From NCBI RefSeq assembly GCF_014647855.1, contig NZ_BMPZ01000012.1, forward strand, positions 31,103-95,102: 64,000 nucleotides of DNA, given 5' to 3'. Below the pieces are notes generated by a model. The model was not told the DNA's origin, made no database searches, and was given only the letters and a program-made list of their open reading frames with translations. Shown piece after piece: positions 12,209 through 22,589 of the stretch; within the stretch, counting starts at the first letter, position 1; each line of letters opens with the position of its first letter. Source of the DNA: Shewanella gelidii (GTDB taxonomy: Bacteria > Pseudomonadota > Gammaproteobacteria > Enterobacterales > Shewanellaceae). Position numbers and translations under genes: made by a program.

Positions 12209-12679
12209 TCAAAGTTCAGCAACAAGTTTATTAACTATGTCACTGTGGGCGGCTTCATCAATCGAACGCTCAAGAATTTTTTCTGCGCCAGCAACTGCAA
12301 GAACAGCTACTTGCTTACGAAGATCTTCTTTCACGCGATTACGTTCAGCTTCAATTTCTGCTTGACCCTGAGCGAGAATTTTCGCGCGCTCAGCATCTGC
12401 TTCGACTTTAGCTTCATCGACAATCTGAGCTTTACGTTTATTTGCTTGCTCAATGATTTCGTTAGCTGCAGCCTTAGCGTCTTTCAGTTGGTCTTTGGCT
12501 CGCGCCTGTGCCAACTCTAGGTCTTTTACGGCACGATCAGCATCAGCAAGACCGTCAGCAATTTTCTTTTGGCGTTCTTCGATGGCTTGCATCAAAGGTG
12601 GCCAAACAAACTTCATGCAGAACCACACGAAGAGAATAAATGCAACCGTCTGACCGATTAGGGTAGCGTTGATATTCAC
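12209..12679 (-). CDS. atpF: F1Fo ATP synthase subunit b
   Basis: This peripheral-stalk protein has one N-terminal membrane helix (about 5-27, [21 protein letters not shown]) followed by a long charged helical region (Ala, Glu, Lys and Arg rich, about 30-150) that dimerises as a coiled coil. The length is 156 residues, the same as E. coli. Confidence 0.97.
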   Translation of the reverse strand: MNINATLIGQTVAFILFVWFCMKFVWPPLMQAIEERQKKIADGLADADRAVKDLELAQARAKDQLKDAKAAANEIIEQANKRKAQIVDEAKVEADAERAKILAQGQAEIEAERNRVKEDLRKQVAVLAVAGAEKILERSIDEAAHSDIVNKLVAEL

Positions 12680-12716
12680 AACAGCCTCCTATTTAGATTA
12701 AAGACAGAAGCGTTTA

Positions 12717-12995
<279 letters not shown>

Positions 12996-13037
12996 TTATA
13001 AGTGATTTAGTTTAAAAAATATTTTCTTCGGCAATCC

Positions 13038-13835
<798 letters not shown>

Positions 13836-13844
13836 TCATCCCAC

Positions 13845-14228
13845 TTAACTTTGCTTGAAGTATAAAGGAGCTGTCCAGTGCACAATTAACGCTAATGTGT
13901 AGCAAACAAAAAGCGGCATAAAGACGATTTTTAGATTGATAAACACGAGTGAGAATAACGCAATGGTTAACAGCAACTTTATCGCTTCCCCCCAGTAAAA
14001 GGTTTTTACAACTTTTGCTGTGGAACTTGCTCCCGTGTGAGAGAAAGCGAGGGTTGCGAATACAAAATTAGGAAGAACAGCTATGAATCCGCCTGCAAGA
14101 GCAGACAATCCATATTGCTCTCCCCACACGATGAAGAAGAATAGTGAAGCTGCCACCGCAACCGCTGCCTGCATGAGAACTAATTTATAAGCAGACCATC
14201 GGCCCCGACGTGCTAAAACTTTGCTCAA
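13845..14228 (-). CDS. atpI: ATP synthase subunit I
   Basis: This small membrane protein (127 residues, four predicted helices) is encoded first in the atp operon; in the family it helps assemble the c ring. Helices are visible at about 14-34, 40-60, 75-95 and 98-118. A sigma70-like promoter lies about 85 bp upstream. Confidence 0.9.
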   Translation of the reverse strand: MSKVLARRGRWSAYKLVLMQAAVAVAASLFFFIVWGEQYGLSALAGGFIAVLPNFVFATLAFSHTGASSTAKVVKTFYWGEAIKLLLTIALFSLVFINLKIVFMPLFVCYTLALIVHWTAPLYFKQS

Positions 14229-14310
14229 TATACCTTCTCCATATCCTTGCTTTTTATAACGATGACCGGAATCAAAAATCCTTGTTCATCAGGGATAAAA
14301 AGCTAGCGAA

Positions 14311-14338
14311 AGTATACCCACTCTTGTTTTCAATGCAA
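14311..14338 (-). promoter_or_regulatory. Sigma70-type promoter of the atp operon
   Basis: On the minus strand, TTGCAT (14333-14338) and TATACT (14311-14316) are separated by 16 bp. They lie about 85 bp before the atpI start in a 240-bp gene-free stretch. Confidence 0.7.
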
Positions 14339-14467
14339 CTTTGTACGAGAGGGAAAAAAAACAAATTTTTACGTGATACAGCCTAAAAATGGGCCAAAAT
14401 TAATGTTAGCCGTTATCACATATATCACTTAAGGGGTAAAGTGGATCATGTTTTTGTTATTTATTGA

Positions 14468-15346
14468 TCAGCTGATTTTTCCTAAAATCCCATCTAATTC
14501 AGCTAAATCTCGGTAGTTGATCACAAGTTTACCTTTTCCTTTCTTGTTGTGAGTAATTGACACTTTTGTGCCCAACTTCTCAATTAATTGGTTCTCTAAA
14601 CGGCAAACATCGCTATCTTTGCTAGTTTTTTCAGCAATTTTAGGCGGATTTAGGGTCTTATTCACTAATCGTTCAGTTTCTCGAACGGTTAGTTCTTTAG
14701 CAGCTACTAATCTAGCAGTCGCAGTCTGCTCTTCACCGGAGAGTGCAAGCAAGGCTCTGGCGTGTCCCATTTCAATATCGCCATACTCAAGCAAACGCTT
14801 CACAGGCTCATTGAGGCTGTTTAAACGTAAAAGATTCGATACACTTGTTCGTGATTTTCCTACAGCTTCTGCAGCCTGCTGATGGGTTAATTCGAATTCG
14901 TCAATTAGACTATTTAATGCAATGGCTTCTTCCATTGCATTTAAATCTTCGCGCTGAATATTCTCAATAAGCGCTATCGCCACTGCTGATTCATCTGGAA
15001 CTTGCTTGACCAAGCACGGTACTTTATCAATGCCAGCAAGTTGGGAAGCACGCCATCGACGTTCACCGGCAATAATTTCATACATTTTGTCAGAGACTTT
15101 TCGAACCACGACCGGCTGAATAACTCCCTGCACGCGTATCGATTCAGCAAGTTCTTCCAATGCATCTGGTGACATGTCTTTACGGGGCTGATATTTCCCA
15201 GGTTGCAACAAATCTAAATCCAAAAATAGCAAATCATCATCACTTTTAGCTTCTACATCTGGTGTTTGCTGTTTTTGACTAGCTGCATGGCTAGTACTTA
15301 ATAATGCATCAAGCCCTTTACCTAGGCCGCGTTTTTTGGGTGTCAT
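14468..15346 (-). CDS. parB: Chromosome partitioning protein ParB
   Basis: ParB is a CTP-dependent DNA-clamp protein that loads at parS and organises the origin region for segregation. From the ATG at 15346 (MTPKKRGLGKGLDALL, with AAGGAT upstream) it has 292 residues. Visible are the N-terminal ParA-interaction segment, the ParB/Srx domain with GERRWRASQLA (box II, CTP binding), the central helix-turn-helix (THQQAAEAVGKSRTSVSNLLRL) and a C-terminal dimerisation domain. It follows parA, and four parS-type sites occur in this window. Confidence 0.98.
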   Translation of the reverse strand: MTPKKRGLGKGLDALLSTSHAASQKQQTPDVEAKSDDDLLFLDLDLLQPGKYQPRKDMSPDALEELAESIRVQGVIQPVVVRKVSDKMYEIIAGERRWRASQLAGIDKVPCLVKQVPDESAVAIALIENIQREDLNAMEEAIALNSLIDEFELTHQQAAEAVGKSRTSVSNLLRLNSLNEPVKRLLEYGDIEMGHARALLALSGEEQTATARLVAAKELTVRETERLVNKTLNPPKIAEKTSKDSDVCRLENQLIEKLGTKVSITHNKKGKGKLVINYRDLAELDGILGKIS

Positions 15347-15442
15347 CGTTATATCCTTAAAAGCGCAATCGCCGCGGGATAGAATCAAAGCTATCACGCG
15401 GCGTATTTAACTTGTTTGCTTACCGTCGACTAAATATCGACT

Positions 15443-16231
15443 CTATGCTTGCTTGGCAAGCGGTAACTGTTCTGAGCGGCGAATGATTTCACCAGCCAAT
15501 GCCAAATAAGCTTTCGCTCCAGCACTGGTTTTATCGTAATACATTGCAGGAGCGCCAAAACTAGGAGCTTCGGCCAATCGCACATTTCGAGGGATCACGG
15601 TGCGATATACTTTTTCACCAAAATGTTGTTTTAACTGATCAGATACATCATTCGCTAAACGATTACGTGGATCGTACATCGTTCTTAAGATACCTTCGAT
15701 CGCAAGTTCTTTATTTACCATGGCACCCAGCTTACTGATCGTATCCATCAATGCTGTTAACCCTTCTAAGGCATAATACTCACATTGCATCGGCACCAGT
15801 ACAGAGTCAGCAGCTGACATTGCATTGACCGTTAACATATTGAGGGAAGGGGGGCAGTCAATAAAAATGAAATCATATTCATCTTTTACGACTTCAAGTG
15901 CTGTACGTAGTCGAACTTCTCGAGCAAAAAATTGCATCAGCTTAATTTCTGCAGCGGTGACATCTCCATTCGCTGCAATGAGGTCATACTTACCACTAGT
16001 ATCGGTAATCACCACTTCATGAAATGGTTTTTCATCGACCAAAAGCTCATACGCAGTATTTTCGACTTCGTACTTGTCAACACCACTCCCCATGGTCGCA
16101 TTACCTTGAGGATCAAGATCGATTAATAAAACTCGACGTTTAGTTGCCGCTAGAGATGCCGCCAGGTTTACGCAAGTTGTTGTTTTTCCTACGCCACCCT
16201 TTTGGTTGGCAACAGCAATAATTCTAGCCAC
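15443..16231 (-). CDS. parA: Chromosome partitioning ATPase ParA (Soj)
   Basis: ParA is a DNA-binding ATPase that works with ParB to move replicated origins. The 262-residue protein begins MARIIAVANQKGGVGKTTT, containing the deviant Walker A motif KGGVGKTT with the signature lysine, followed by the A' motif LLIDLDPQGNAT and the Walker B segment FIFIDCPPSLN. There is no N-terminal DNA-binding extension, as expected for chromosomal Soj types. It is followed by parB and preceded by rsmG. Confidence 0.98.
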   Translation of the reverse strand: MARIIAVANQKGGVGKTTTCVNLAASLAATKRRVLLIDLDPQGNATMGSGVDKYEVENTAYELLVDEKPFHEVVITDTSGKYDLIAANGDVTAAEIKLMQFFAREVRLRTALEVVKDEYDFIFIDCPPSLNMLTVNAMSAADSVLVPMQCEYYALEGLTALMDTISKLGAMVNKELAIEGILRTMYDPRNRLANDVSDQLKQHFGEKVYRTVIPRNVRLAEAPSFGAPAMYYDKTSAGAKAYLALAGEIIRRSEQLPLAKQA

Positions 16232-16296
16232 GAGATCACCTGTAAAGTAGATAGTTTTGCTTCATTTCCAAAGTACGGCACGAATGCCATCACTTA

Positions 16297-16923
16297 TTAC
16301 TTTGCCTTTTTGACTATTTTAACTAAATGGCGCTGTTCGTCCATGTCTGGCACATTGAGAGAAATAACCTCTGTTATTTCAAAGTCTGCTGAAACAGCGT
16401 CCATCTCTTCTTGGCTCAATTGCCCTTTCAAGGCATAGAACTCACCTTGCTCAGTAGGAAGATGCTGACACCAAGATAACATATCTTCGATCGAAGCAAA
16501 CGCCCTGCTTAAAACTCCATCAAACCCCAGCTCAGGTTGATAGGCCTCTACACGGCTCTCTACAGACTTTATGTTACGGATGCCGAGCTCAAATTGGACT
16601 TGTTTCTGAAAACGAATTCGCTTACCTAAACTATCAAGTAGTACGAACTCTTTATCTGGATTCATAATCGCAAGCGGGATCCCTGGCAATCCTGGCCCGG
16701 TGCCAACATCGATAAACCGCTGACCTTTTAAATAGGGACTCACAACTAAACTATCGACAATATGCCGGATTAACATTTGCTCAGGTGCTCGGACCGAAGT
16801 TAAGTTATAAGCCTTATTCCATTTATGTAACATGCCAACAAAATCGACTAACTGCTTCTTTTGTTCAGCAGTCGCCGATAAATGGATCTCTTTTAAATAA
16901 GACTCTAATCGCTCAAGTAGCAC
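16297..16923 (-). CDS. rsmG: 16S rRNA (guanine527-N7)-methyltransferase
   Basis: RsmG methylates G527 of 16S rRNA using S-adenosylmethionine. The SAM-binding motif is [18 protein letters not shown] (about 65-82), followed by [12 protein letters not shown] and the conserved LSRAFAS. I place the start at the GTG at 16923, with AAGG seven bases upstream and a product of about 208 residues; an in-frame TTG at 16944 would add seven residues unlike homologues. It lies between mnmG and parA in the usual gidA-gidB order. Confidence 0.95.
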   Translation of the reverse strand: MLLERLESYLKEIHLSATAEQKKQLVDFVGMLHKWNKAYNLTSVRAPEQMLIRHIVDSLVVSPYLKGQRFIDVGTGPGLPGIPLAIMNPDKEFVLLDSLGKRIRFQKQVQFELGIRNIKSVESRVEAYQPELGFDGVLSRAFASIEDMLSWCQHLPTEQGEFYALKGQLSQEEMDAVSADFEITEVISLNVPDMDEQRHLVKIVKKAK

Positions 16924-16987
16924 AGAAACACCTTTTTTAAACAAATACGAATTAAAACTCGGGTATTATGAAGGTCAAGAAAGACGA

Positions 16988-17009
16988 AGGGAAGCCCGAA
17001 AGCTTCCCT
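16988..17009 (-). terminator. Hairpin between mnmG and rsmG, possible weak terminator
   Basis: The 8-bp stem AGGGAAGC / GCTTCCCT has loop CCGAAA. On the minus strand it is followed only by a mixed TTCGTCTTTCTT tract, so it may attenuate rather than stop transcription from mnmG into rsmG. Confidence 0.4.
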
Positions 17010-17038
17010 AAATCAGCATAGATAATTTGAATAATTAC

Positions 17039-18928
17039 TTAAGCGCTCTTTCTGAGCAGCCCACGCTTCTTCAAATGAACTAGCAAAATGGAGATAGCCG
17101 CTGGAGTCACGCCTGAAATACGTGAAGCTTGCCCAATAGTTTCTGGTTTATGACCATTTAGCTTTGCGATCACTTCATTCGATAATCCTGGCACTTCTTG
17201 GTAATCAAGCTCACTGGGTAAGCCAGCCGTTTCATGGCGCATCGCTTTATCAATTTCATCTTGTTGACGTTGGATATATCCAGAATATTTCACTTGAATT
17301 TGAACCTGTTCTGCAGCTCTTGGATCTTCTATCGCCGGTCCAAATCCGTCGATCGACATCAATTTATCATAATCAAGTTCTGGTCGACGCAATAAATCTT
17401 CAAATCGAGCCTCACGATTTATCGGCGTATTCAGGTGAGGATTGAGAGCATCGACAAGCGGTGAGTTAGGATGAACCCAATGACTTCTTAGTCTTTGCAG
17501 CTCTGTTTCAATTGATTCCATTTTTTCACTAAACATGGCCCAGCGATGATCATCGATCAAACCAAGTTCACGGCCTTTTTCCGTCAAACGTAGATCGGCA
17601 TTATCTTCACGCAATAGCAGTCTATACTCTGCACGACTAGTGAACATTCGGTATGGCTCTTTAGTGCCTAAGGTCGATAAGTCATCCACTAATACACCAA
17701 GATAAGCTTGGTCACGCCGTGGAGACCATGCATCCTTTCCTTGAACTTGTAAGGATGCATTCATTCCTGCAAGCAAGCCTTGTGCACCAGCTTCTTCATA
17801 ACCGGTCGTACCATTAATTTGTCCAGCAAAAAACAGCCCACTAATAGCCTTTGTTTCTAAAGAATTTTTAAGATCTCTCGGATCAAAATAGTCATATTCA
17901 ATAGCATATCCAGGGCGCATTATTTCTGCATTTTCCATTCCTTGAATCGAACGAACTAAATTGAGTTGGACATCAAATGGCAGGCTTGTAGAAATTCCAT
18001 TTGGATAAATTTCACTCGTCGTTAACCCTTCTGGCTCAATAAAAATCTGGTGGGAAGATTTATCAGAAAATCGATGAATTTTATCTTCAATAGATGGACA
18101 GTATCTTGGTCCGATCCCCTCGATAACCCCTGAATACATGGGACTTCGATCTAATCCTCCACGAATAATGTCGTGGGTGCGTTCATTGGTATGAGTGACA
18201 TAGCATGAAACTTGCTCTGGATGATCTTTGACATCACCAATAAACGACATCACAGGCAAAGGACTATCACCTTTTTGCTCTGTCATTTTACTAAAATTGA
18301 TCGTATTGGCATCAATTCTAGGTGGCGTACCAGTTTTTAAACGTCCTACACGAATTGGTAGTTCTCTGAGTCGGTTAGCTAATGCGATGGCTGGCGGATC
18401 TCCAGCACGTCCACCGCTATAATTTTCTAATCCGATATGAATTTTACCACCCAAAAATGTGCCTGCAGTTAACACGATGGCTGGCGCTTCAAATGCCAAA
18501 CCCATTTGGGTAACAACACCAATCACTTTATTATTTTCGACAACAAGGTCATCAACGCCTTGCTGAAATATGCGCAAATTGGCTTGGTGTTGCAGAATAT
18601 TTTGTATTTTTAAGCGATAAAGATTTCGATCGGCTTGCGCACGAGTCGCTCTTACTGCTGGGCCTTTACTAGAATTAAGGGTTCTAAATTGAATACCTGA
18701 GAAGTCAGTCGCGATAGCCATTGCGCCACCAAGCGCATCGATTTCCTTGACTAAGTGTCCCTTTCCGATCCCACCGATCGCTGGATTACATGACATTTGT
18801 CCAAGCGTATCAATGTTGTGGGTCAATAATAGCGTTTTTGATCCCATTCTTGCTGCTGCGAGTGCGGCTTCAGTACCAGCATGGCCACCGCCAACAACAA
18901 TAACGTCAAATCGCTCATGGAATTGCAT
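17039..18928 (-). CDS. mnmG: tRNA uridine-5-carboxymethylaminomethyl modification enzyme MnmG
   Basis: MnmG is an FAD-dependent partner of MnmE that modifies U34 of tRNAs. The N-terminal dinucleotide-binding motif [12 protein letters not shown] is at about 11-22, followed by the family motif [17 protein letters not shown] and later [17 protein letters not shown]. The 629 residues match E. coli MnmG. It lies directly left of oriC and is transcribed away from it, as in enterics and vibrios. Its partner gene mnmE lies 2.2 kb away on the other side of oriC. Confidence 0.98.
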   Translation of the reverse strand: MQFHERFDVIVVGGGHAGTEAALAAARMGSKTLLLTHNIDTLGQMSCNPAIGGIGKGHLVKEIDALGGAMAIATDFSGIQFRTLNSSKGPAVRATRAQADRNLYRLKIQNILQHQANLRIFQQGVDDLVVENNKVIGVVTQMGLAFEAPAIVLTAGTFLGGKIHIGLENYSGGRAGDPPAIALANRLRELPIRVGRLKTGTPPRIDANTINFSKMTEQKGDSPLPVMSFIGDVKDHPEQVSCYVTHTNERTHDIIRGGLDRSPMYSGVIEGIGPRYCPSIEDKIHRFSDKSSHQIFIEPEGLTTSEIYPNGISTSLPFDVQLNLVRSIQGMENAEIMRPGYAIEYDYFDPRDLKNSLETKAISGLFFAGQINGTTGYEEAGAQGLLAGMNASLQVQGKDAWSPRRDQAYLGVLVDDLSTLGTKEPYRMFTSRAEYRLLLREDNADLRLTEKGRELGLIDDHRWAMFSEKMESIETELQRLRSHWVHPNSPLVDALNPHLNTPINREARFEDLLRRPELDYDKLMSIDGFGPAIEDPRAAEQVQIQVKYSGYIQRQQDEIDKAMRHETAGLPSELDYQEVPGLSNEVIAKLNGHKPETIGQASRISGVTPAAISILLVHLKKRGLLRKSA

Positions 18929-18949
18929 TTATAAAACCTTCAGTAAAAA

Positions 18950-19378
18950 TTATTCAAATTCTAAAAGACCAGAACTCGCCATTTTAGCACTTCATATCCG
19001 CTTGGTGGAAGATCAAATTTTCCTCATCAGATCGGTAAGGATCGGACTAATAGATCTTAAGATCTTTATATAGATCTATTTATTATGTTTACTATTAGGA
19101 TCGCGCATTTCTGTGGGTAACCTTATTTACTCTTTAAAATCATAAGGTAACAGCTATTTTTTCTTGTGATCTTTTATCGATCTAACTATCAGAAGCTTGT
19201 GGGTAGATCGCCTATTTATCCACAGATGTTTTTTTGAACACCTGAGGTTGTGAATTACTCCCATGTTATGATCGGTTAAAATAATAGCTTATCCACAATT
19301 AATTATTTTAATAACTGAAATTGTGAATAAGTTTTATTGGTTTGTGGGTAAATCTTTATTGAACGACGCATTTATCGA
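18950..19378. other. oriC: Chromosomal replication origin oriC
   Basis: The mnmG-mioC intergenic region holds 11 GATC sites in about 450 bp. It has an AT-rich block at about 19060-19110 with 13-mer-like repeats starting GATCTATTTATTA and ...TTTACTATTAG next to GATCGCGC, closely following E. coli oriC. DnaA boxes are TGTGGGTAA (19112-19120), TGTGGGTAG (19198-19206), TTATCCACA (19216-19224 and 19289-19297, both perfect), TGTGAATAA (19322-19330) and TGTGGGTAA (19343-19351). The first box abuts the unwinding element, like R1. GATC clustering implies Dam methylation and SeqA-type control, which is inference. Confidence 0.93.
18981..18989 (-). promoter_or_regulatory. Putative mnmG promoter at the edge of oriC (extended -10)
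   Basis: On the minus strand, TGCTAAAAT forms an extended -10 element 53 bp before the mnmG start. No convincing -35 is visible. In E. coli, gid transcription next to oriC influences initiation, and the arrangement here is the same. Confidence 0.4.
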
Positions 19379-19819
19379 TTAAATTTTATGTAGCCAAGAT
19401 TTGATCCAAGCAACAGCGGGTTCTTCAGGGATAGGATCTTGTTGTACATCGATCTCGATCTTATCCACATAAGGGGAGGCGTTTAGAGAATTCAGTAAAC
19501 TTTCTAATTTTGCAGGGCCTTGGCAAAAGGTGTCATAACTTGAGTCACCAATGGCGCAAATAGCAAATTTTGTTCGGTTCAAATTTGGTTTTTCTCTATT
19601 TAACTGCTGATAAAAAGGTGTAATGTTGTCTGGTAAATCTCCTGCACCATGGGTTGAACTGACGATAATCCATAAAGCATCTGTTGCTATTTCACTAAGT
19701 TTAGGCTGCAGATGGATCTTTATTTGATGATTTGCCGCTTGCAATTGCTCATCTATTTCATCTGCAACATATTCGGAACCGCCTAATGTTGTGCCCACTA
19801 AAATCTCTATTTTTGCCAT
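19379..19819 (-). CDS. mioC: Flavodoxin-like protein MioC
   Basis: An FMN-binding flavodoxin-domain protein of 146 residues. The N-terminus IEILVGTTLGGSEYVADEI forms the FMN phosphate loop; SSTHGAGDLPDN and AICAIGDSSYDTFC are the other FMN loops. It is transcribed toward oriC, as in E. coli, where transcription from mioC passes into the origin. Family members have been linked to biotin synthase electron transfer; the role here is not shown by sequence. Confidence 0.95.
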   Translation of the reverse strand: MAKIEILVGTTLGGSEYVADEIDEQLQAANHQIKIHLQPKLSEIATDALWIIVSSTHGAGDLPDNITPFYQQLNREKPNLNRTKFAICAIGDSSYDTFCQGPAKLESLLNSLNASPYVDKIEIDVQQDPIPEEPAVAWIKSWLHKI

Positions 19820-20421
19820 CTTGTAATCCTGAAAATTTTGACCATTTCGAGTCTAATGCTGATGTTTTGTTGTGTGATTATAGCGATAAATGCACATATC
19901 GCCGTGTTCTTTTTGTTTGTGTTTTGTACTCATACTGTAAAAAATTAGTCATTTTTTCATTGCTTTAATCAGTCTATAAAAATGTATCGCAGGTCACTAT
20001 TTTTATATTTGTACCACTTACTTCTCAAAAAATGGTCCTTAAAAAACATTAAAAACCCCACTTGTCTCAATTTGGTTCTCAAAACACCTTTGCTATGTGA
20101 TTTATATCTCGCTTGCTTGGTGCAACAGGTAAATATGACAAGCAATTGGCGACCTATATTTGGTCAAGTCCACAGACTAGAAAGAAACGAATGTCGATAT
20201 TTCGAGTATTTCTGCAAAAAAAGGCATAGTAAGTTCACCTGAAAATCATTGTTATTTTCTCTGTAATAGTCAGCTATGACAGAGCTTACAGCCCGATGTC
20301 ATTGAACGTATTTTAGTTCATCAATTCGGCTTGAGGAGATTCTTTGAAGCGCAATGATTTCAGCCAAGAATTTTGCAAAGGTGTTTAGCTTTGCAGGCTT
20401 GTTTGATTCTGTTTTTGGGGA
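19820..20421. other. AT-rich gene-free stretch between mioC and a transposase remnant
   Basis: About 600 bp with no convincing coding frame, tRNA or strong hairpin. Open frames at 19982-20242 and 19732-19968 have low-complexity translations and no ribosome sites, and I do not accept them. A TATAAT-like element on the minus strand near 19876 may belong to the mioC promoter. Confidence 0.5.
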
Positions 20422-20523
20422 GCCTTGAACTGGATCTTGCAAGCATTAAGAACTATGGAAAGGCGTAAAAGCGCTTTCCCTGGTGATGACGACGTGAAAA
20501 GCGCATATCTGGTCAATATGTAG
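20422..20523 (+). pseudogene. Probable remnant of an IS256/Mutator-family transposase C-terminal region
   Basis: In one frame the translation contains ALNWILQALRTMERRK followed by SAFPGDDDVKSAYL and then a stop. This resembles the conserved IS256-family segment of form NxxLRKxxKxKxxFPxDDSxxKxLYLA near the transposase C-terminus. A frameshifted continuation to about 20575 (GPLIG...MRIEP) may be the next conserved block. Stop codons and frameshifts flank it on both sides, and no catalytic DDE region or terminal repeats are visible. The call rests on a short motif only. Confidence 0.35.
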
Positions 20524-20717
20524 TTTTTTCACCCGGTGTAGGCCCTTTAATTGGATGTGTAGGGATGCGAATCGAACCTATTCGTAGTGTATGGATACTT
20601 TCATACTCGGTCACTGCAATTTCAAAATAACAGGGCGAAAAGGCATTGCTAGCTGTTTTAATTGGTGAGCTGGCAGTATTTTTAGATTTTTGTCTTAATT
20701 TTTTTGGAGTATTTTTT

Positions 20718-20948
20718 ATGAAAAATGTAAAAGTATTAGGTATGGGATGTCGTGCGTGTTACGACACAGCGAAGCTAATTTCTCAAATAGCAACGGAAAA
20801 GCAAATTGATATCGAGCTCCAAAAGCTCGAAGAGGTGAGTGATGTTCTTGAGTATGGTGTTCGTGCAACACCAGCCGTAGTCATCAACAACGAAGTCGTT
20901 CACATGGGAGGTATTCCTGCGAAAGAAGTTGTTGCTGAGTGGATTTAG
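20718..20948 (+). CDS. Small thioredoxin-like protein with a CxxC active site
   Basis: A 76-residue protein with a thioredoxin-like fold (the 'redox-active disulfide protein' or Thioredoxin_3 family, inferred). The motif GMGCRACYDT (about 8-17) gives the CxxC, and VRATPAVVINNEVVHMGG contains the cis-proline (ATP) that faces the disulfide in thioredoxin folds. The start is the ATG at 20718 with GGAG eight bases upstream. It stands alone, with a bidirectional terminator downstream and no partner permease or reductase next to it, so the redox partner is unknown. Confidence 0.88.
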   Translation: MKNVKVLGMGCRACYDTAKLISQIATEKQIDIELQKLEEVSDVLEYGVRATPAVVINNEVVHMGGIPAKEVVAEWI

Positions 20949-21046
20949 TCTTACCTTTGTAAGATCTTTTCTAAAGCTCTCGTTATACGATGAAAAATAA
21001 AGAATAGCGGGACTTGTACAGACAAAAAGCGTAACCAAAAATATAA

Positions 21047-21083
21047 AGAAGGCCGGTAATTTAGGGATTACCGGCCTTTTTGA
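21047..21083. terminator. Bidirectional terminator between the thioredoxin-like gene and mnmE
   Basis: A perfect 12-bp stem (AAGGCCGGTAAT at 21049-21060 with ATTACCGGCCTT at 21067-21078) has a 6-nt loop and is followed by TTTTTGATTTTT on the plus strand. It serves both convergent genes. Confidence 0.9.
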
Positions 21084-21112
21084 TTTTTCAGTTGCAAATT
21101 ATTACTACTTAT

Positions 21113-22474
21113 TTATTTACCGATACAAAATGAGCTGAATATTTTGCCAAGCAGATCATCCGATGTAAATTGACCAGTAATTTCAGAGAGCGCCATTTGC
21201 GCCATTCTAAGCTCTTCTGCTAACAGCTCACCAGCCAGATAAACTTCAAGCTGTTCTTTACCGATCTGTAAATGGTTGCTGGCAAGATCAAGTGCTTCGA
21301 GGTGGCGCCTGCGTGCGATAAACCCACCTTCTAGATTACTCTGGTAACCCATTAATGACTTTAAGTGCTGTTTGAGTGCTTCTACGCCGAGACCTGTTTT
21401 TGCAGAGATCCGGTGAACACAATAGCCCTGTTCATCAGTTGTTGTTAACGTTTCGCCTGTTAAATCGGCCTTATTTCTAACAACAGTGACACCAAGATTT
21501 TTGGGTAAACGATCAATAAAGTCCGGCCATATATCATGGGGGTTGATAGCATCTGTGGTTGTACCATCGACCATAAATAGCACCCTATCTGCACTAGCTA
21601 TTTCATCCCAAGCGCGCTCTATTCCTATTTTCTCGACCGTATCAACCGTGTCCCTTAAGCCTGCTGTGTCGATGATGTGAAGTGGCATTCCATCGAGATG
21701 AATGTGTTCTCTTAAGACGTCACGGGTTGTACCAGCGATTTCAGTTACAATTGCAGATTCTTTGCCTGCAAGGGCATTTAATAGGCTCGACTTTCCGGCG
21801 TTTGGACGACCGGCAATGACGACCTTCATCCCTTCTCGAATGATTGCGCCTTGTTTTGCACTTGCTTGTACAATATCAAGCTTATCTATAATTTTATAAA
21901 GTGCAGATGCAATTTTGCCATCGGAAAGAAAATCAACTTCTTCGTCTGGGAAATCAATTGCAGCTTCAACATATAAACGTAAGTTGGTGACTTGCTCTAC
22001 GAGTTCATGAACTTCGGTTGAGAATTCACCTTGGAGAGAATTTAAAGCGCTTTTAGCTGCTTGCTCACTCGTGGCATCGATGAGATCTGCAATCGCCTCA
22101 GCTTGGGTTAAATCAAGCTTATCGTTCATAAAAGCTTGTTCACTAAACTCGCCAGGTTTTGCTATACGGATCCCAGGAACTTCCATGACCCGCTTGATTA
22201 GCATATCGAGAACTATCTGCCCACCATGGCCTTGAAGCTCAAGTACATCTTCACCAGTGAACGAGTTTGGCCCTTTAAAAAACAAGGCAATTCCTTGATC
22301 GATTACCTGTTGATTTCCATCCTTGAAATCACAATAGTCAGCATAACGAGGTTTTGGAATATGCCCGAGAATCGCTTTGGCTGCTTGGGTCGCTTTATCC
22401 CCTGAAATTCGAATAATACCAACGCCACCCCGACCGGGTGCAGTCGCTTGGGCGACGATCGTTTCTGTTGTCAC
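21113..22474 (-). CDS. mnmE: tRNA uridine-5-carboxymethylaminomethyl GTPase MnmE
   Basis: MnmE is a GTPase that, with MnmG, modifies U34 of tRNA. The start is placed at the GTG at 22474, giving the conserved N-terminus (M)[27 protein letters not shown] codons at 22504 and further upstream would add residues absent from homologues. An N-terminal folate-binding domain is followed by an inserted G domain with [21 protein letters not shown] and NKAD, and the C-terminal FCIGK carries the catalytic Cys. The product is about 453 residues. Confidence 0.97.
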   Translation of the reverse strand: MTTETIVAQATAPGRGGVGIIRISGDKATQAAKAILGHIPKPRYADYCDFKDGNQQVIDQGIALFFKGPNSFTGEDVLELQGHGGQIVLDMLIKRVMEVPGIRIAKPGEFSEQAFMNDKLDLTQAEAIADLIDATSEQAAKSALNSLQGEFSTEVHELVEQVTNLRLYVEAAIDFPDEEVDFLSDGKIASALYKIIDKLDIVQASAKQGAIIREGMKVVIAGRPNAGKSSLLNALAGKESAIVTEIAGTTRDVLREHIHLDGMPLHIIDTAGLRDTVDTVEKIGIERAWDEIASADRVLFMVDGTTTDAINPHDIWPDFIDRLPKNLGVTVVRNKADLTGETLTTTDEQGYCVHRISAKTGLGVEALKQHLKSLMGYQSNLEGGFIARRRHLEALDLASNHLQIGKEQLEVYLAGELLAEELRMAQMALSEITGQFTSDDLLGKIFSSFCIGK

Positions 22475-22530
22475 TTTGGTGGTACCTGTCTTGGTAAGTA
22501 TCATTTGATACTGGGATTGAATAAACAAAA

Positions 22531-22560
22531 ATAAAGGCGGCTATATAAGCCGCCTTTTGA
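22531..22560 (-). terminator. Hairpin between yidC and mnmE
   Basis: The 7-bp stem GGCGGCT / AGCCGCC (22536-22542 with 22548-22554) is followed on the minus strand by TTTATTTTTG. It lies between the yidC stop and the mnmE start, so mnmE probably has its own promoter or depends on read-through. Confidence 0.75.
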
Positions 22561-22589
22561 ATTAGATAGAACCTAATTAGTCTTGCTGC

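Noticed and set aside
19982..20242. An 86-residue open frame on the plus strand between mioC and the small thioredoxin gene
   Set aside because: The translation is low-complexity and Lys/Leu-rich, there is no ribosome site, and nothing resembles a known family; it is probably chance in AT-rich DNA.
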